A DNA stretch of 26,101 nt from JAQCEJ01 sp040881995 (GTDB lineage: Bacteria; Planctomycetota; Planctomycetia; Planctomycetales; Planctomycetaceae). Of the stretch, positions 25,944 through 26,101 are shown in pieces (positions within the stretch are counted from its first letter, which is position 1; every line of letters begins with the position of its first letter). Position numbers and translations under genes: made by a program. The notes under the pieces are model-generated. The model was not told the DNA's origin, ran no database searches, and was given only the letters and a program-made list of their open reading frames with translations. The DNA is taken from positions 1-26,101 of the forward strand of contig JBBECD010000123.1 of assembly GCA_040881995.1 (NCBI GenBank), read 5' to 3'.

Positions 25944-26034
25944 CCATGTTTGAAAAGTGATGTTTGGAAAGGGGGCCGTCGTTTCGGAAGCGGACCGCCG
26001 TTTGGAAAGGGAACCATCGTTTGGAAAGAGAAGT
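25944..26034. repeat. 19-bp tandem repeat, four full units and one partial
   Basis: Full units start at 25959, 25978, 25997 and 26016, each of the form (g/a)(a/t/c)(t/c)gtttggaaagggRacc; a shortened unit ccatgtttgaaaagt precedes at 25944-25958. Nineteen is not a multiple of three, so the repeat is unlikely to be coding. Confidence 0.8.
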
Positions 26035-26038
26035 TCCC

Positions 26039-26096
26039 GCACCCCGGCGGGGTGCCAGCCATGAGCCGGTGTGTTGAGCGAAAGCGAAACCACCGG
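26039..26096. repeat. Dispersed double hairpin 'gcaccccggcggggtgc ... ccggtg-caccgg'
   Basis: GCACCCC-ggc-GGGGTGC (26039-26055) is followed by CCGGTG (26066-26071) pairing with CACCGG (26091-26096) around tgttgagcgaaagcgaaac. I recall the second half as one of the most common intergenic repeats in planctomycete genomes. Confidence 0.6.
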
Positions 26097-26101
26097 AACG
26101 G

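Larger units (their letters stand above)
25024..26101. other. Repeat-rich region without a convincing gene, to the window end
   Basis: About 1.08 kb after acnA. It contains, in order, a GNRA-type hairpin, a parS-like palindrome, short direct repeats (gaaaatcgagc twice), a REP-like hairpin, iterated GCGCGCAAAAT words, 21-bp and 19-bp tandem repeats, and a dispersed hairpin element at the right end. Open frames here have atypical composition and several overlap on both strands. Confidence 0.6.

Noticed and set aside
25024..26101. CRISPR array or replication origin with DnaA boxes in the right-end repeat region
   Set aside because: The tandem repeats have no unique spacers, so it is not CRISPR, and I found no TTATCCACA-type DnaA box.

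Overview
The window looks like a chromosomal segment of a Planctomycetota bacterium. The strongest sign is a set of secreted proteins built from domains known mainly from that phylum: a DUF1549/DUF1553 protein with c-type haem motifs, a PPC-domain protein, and a planctomycete cytochrome c (PSCyt1) fused to WD40 repeats. Supporting signs are an FHA-GAF regulator start, a PQQ-type beta-propeller secretory protein, an orphan fliM (a flagellated swarmer stage is plausible), and many short dispersed intergenic repeats. The exact genus cannot be read from the sequence.

Layout. 1-1034 (minus): N-terminal part of an FHA-GAF signalling protein that runs off the left edge. 1035-1791: non-coding, with a 20-bp perfect inverted repeat. 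1792-3069 (plus): secreted PQQ-like beta-propeller. 3354-3788 (plus): small zinc-ribbon protein, convergent with a lipoprotein gene at 3822-4289 (minus). 4486-6883 (minus): translation operon infC-rpmI-rplT-pheS, with a probable AUC start codon on infC and a candidate promoter at 7068-7096. 7143-8192 (minus): fliM. 8438-9697 (minus): proA. 9972-10292 (plus): small protein of unknown function. 10376-11659 (minus): UxaC-type glucuronate isomerase. 12042-21595 (minus): three large secreted-protein genes, in transcription order DUF1549/DUF1553 protein, PPC protein, PSCyt1-WD40 protein, closed by a clear intrinsic terminator at 11980-12006. 22270-25023 (plus): aconitase A. 25024-26101: repeat-rich DNA without a convincing gene, containing a near-perfect parS-like ParB site.

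How genes work together. The infC operon supplies initiation factor 3, ribosomal proteins L35 and L20, and the phenylalanyl-tRNA synthetase alpha chain. The 12-21.6 kb block is probably one cell-surface or periplasmic system with c-type haem sites, beta-propeller and adhesive domains. Two of its proteins share alanine-rich helical-hairpin insertions that may pair with each other. Aconitase, ProA and UxaC are housekeeping or catabolic enzymes without visible pathway partners here.

Most notable non-coding signals: (i) a short quasi-palindromic repeat family with three full copies, each directly behind a stop codon; (ii) the parS-like site next to iterated GCGCGCAAAAT words; (iii) 19-bp and 21-bp tandem repeats near the right edge.
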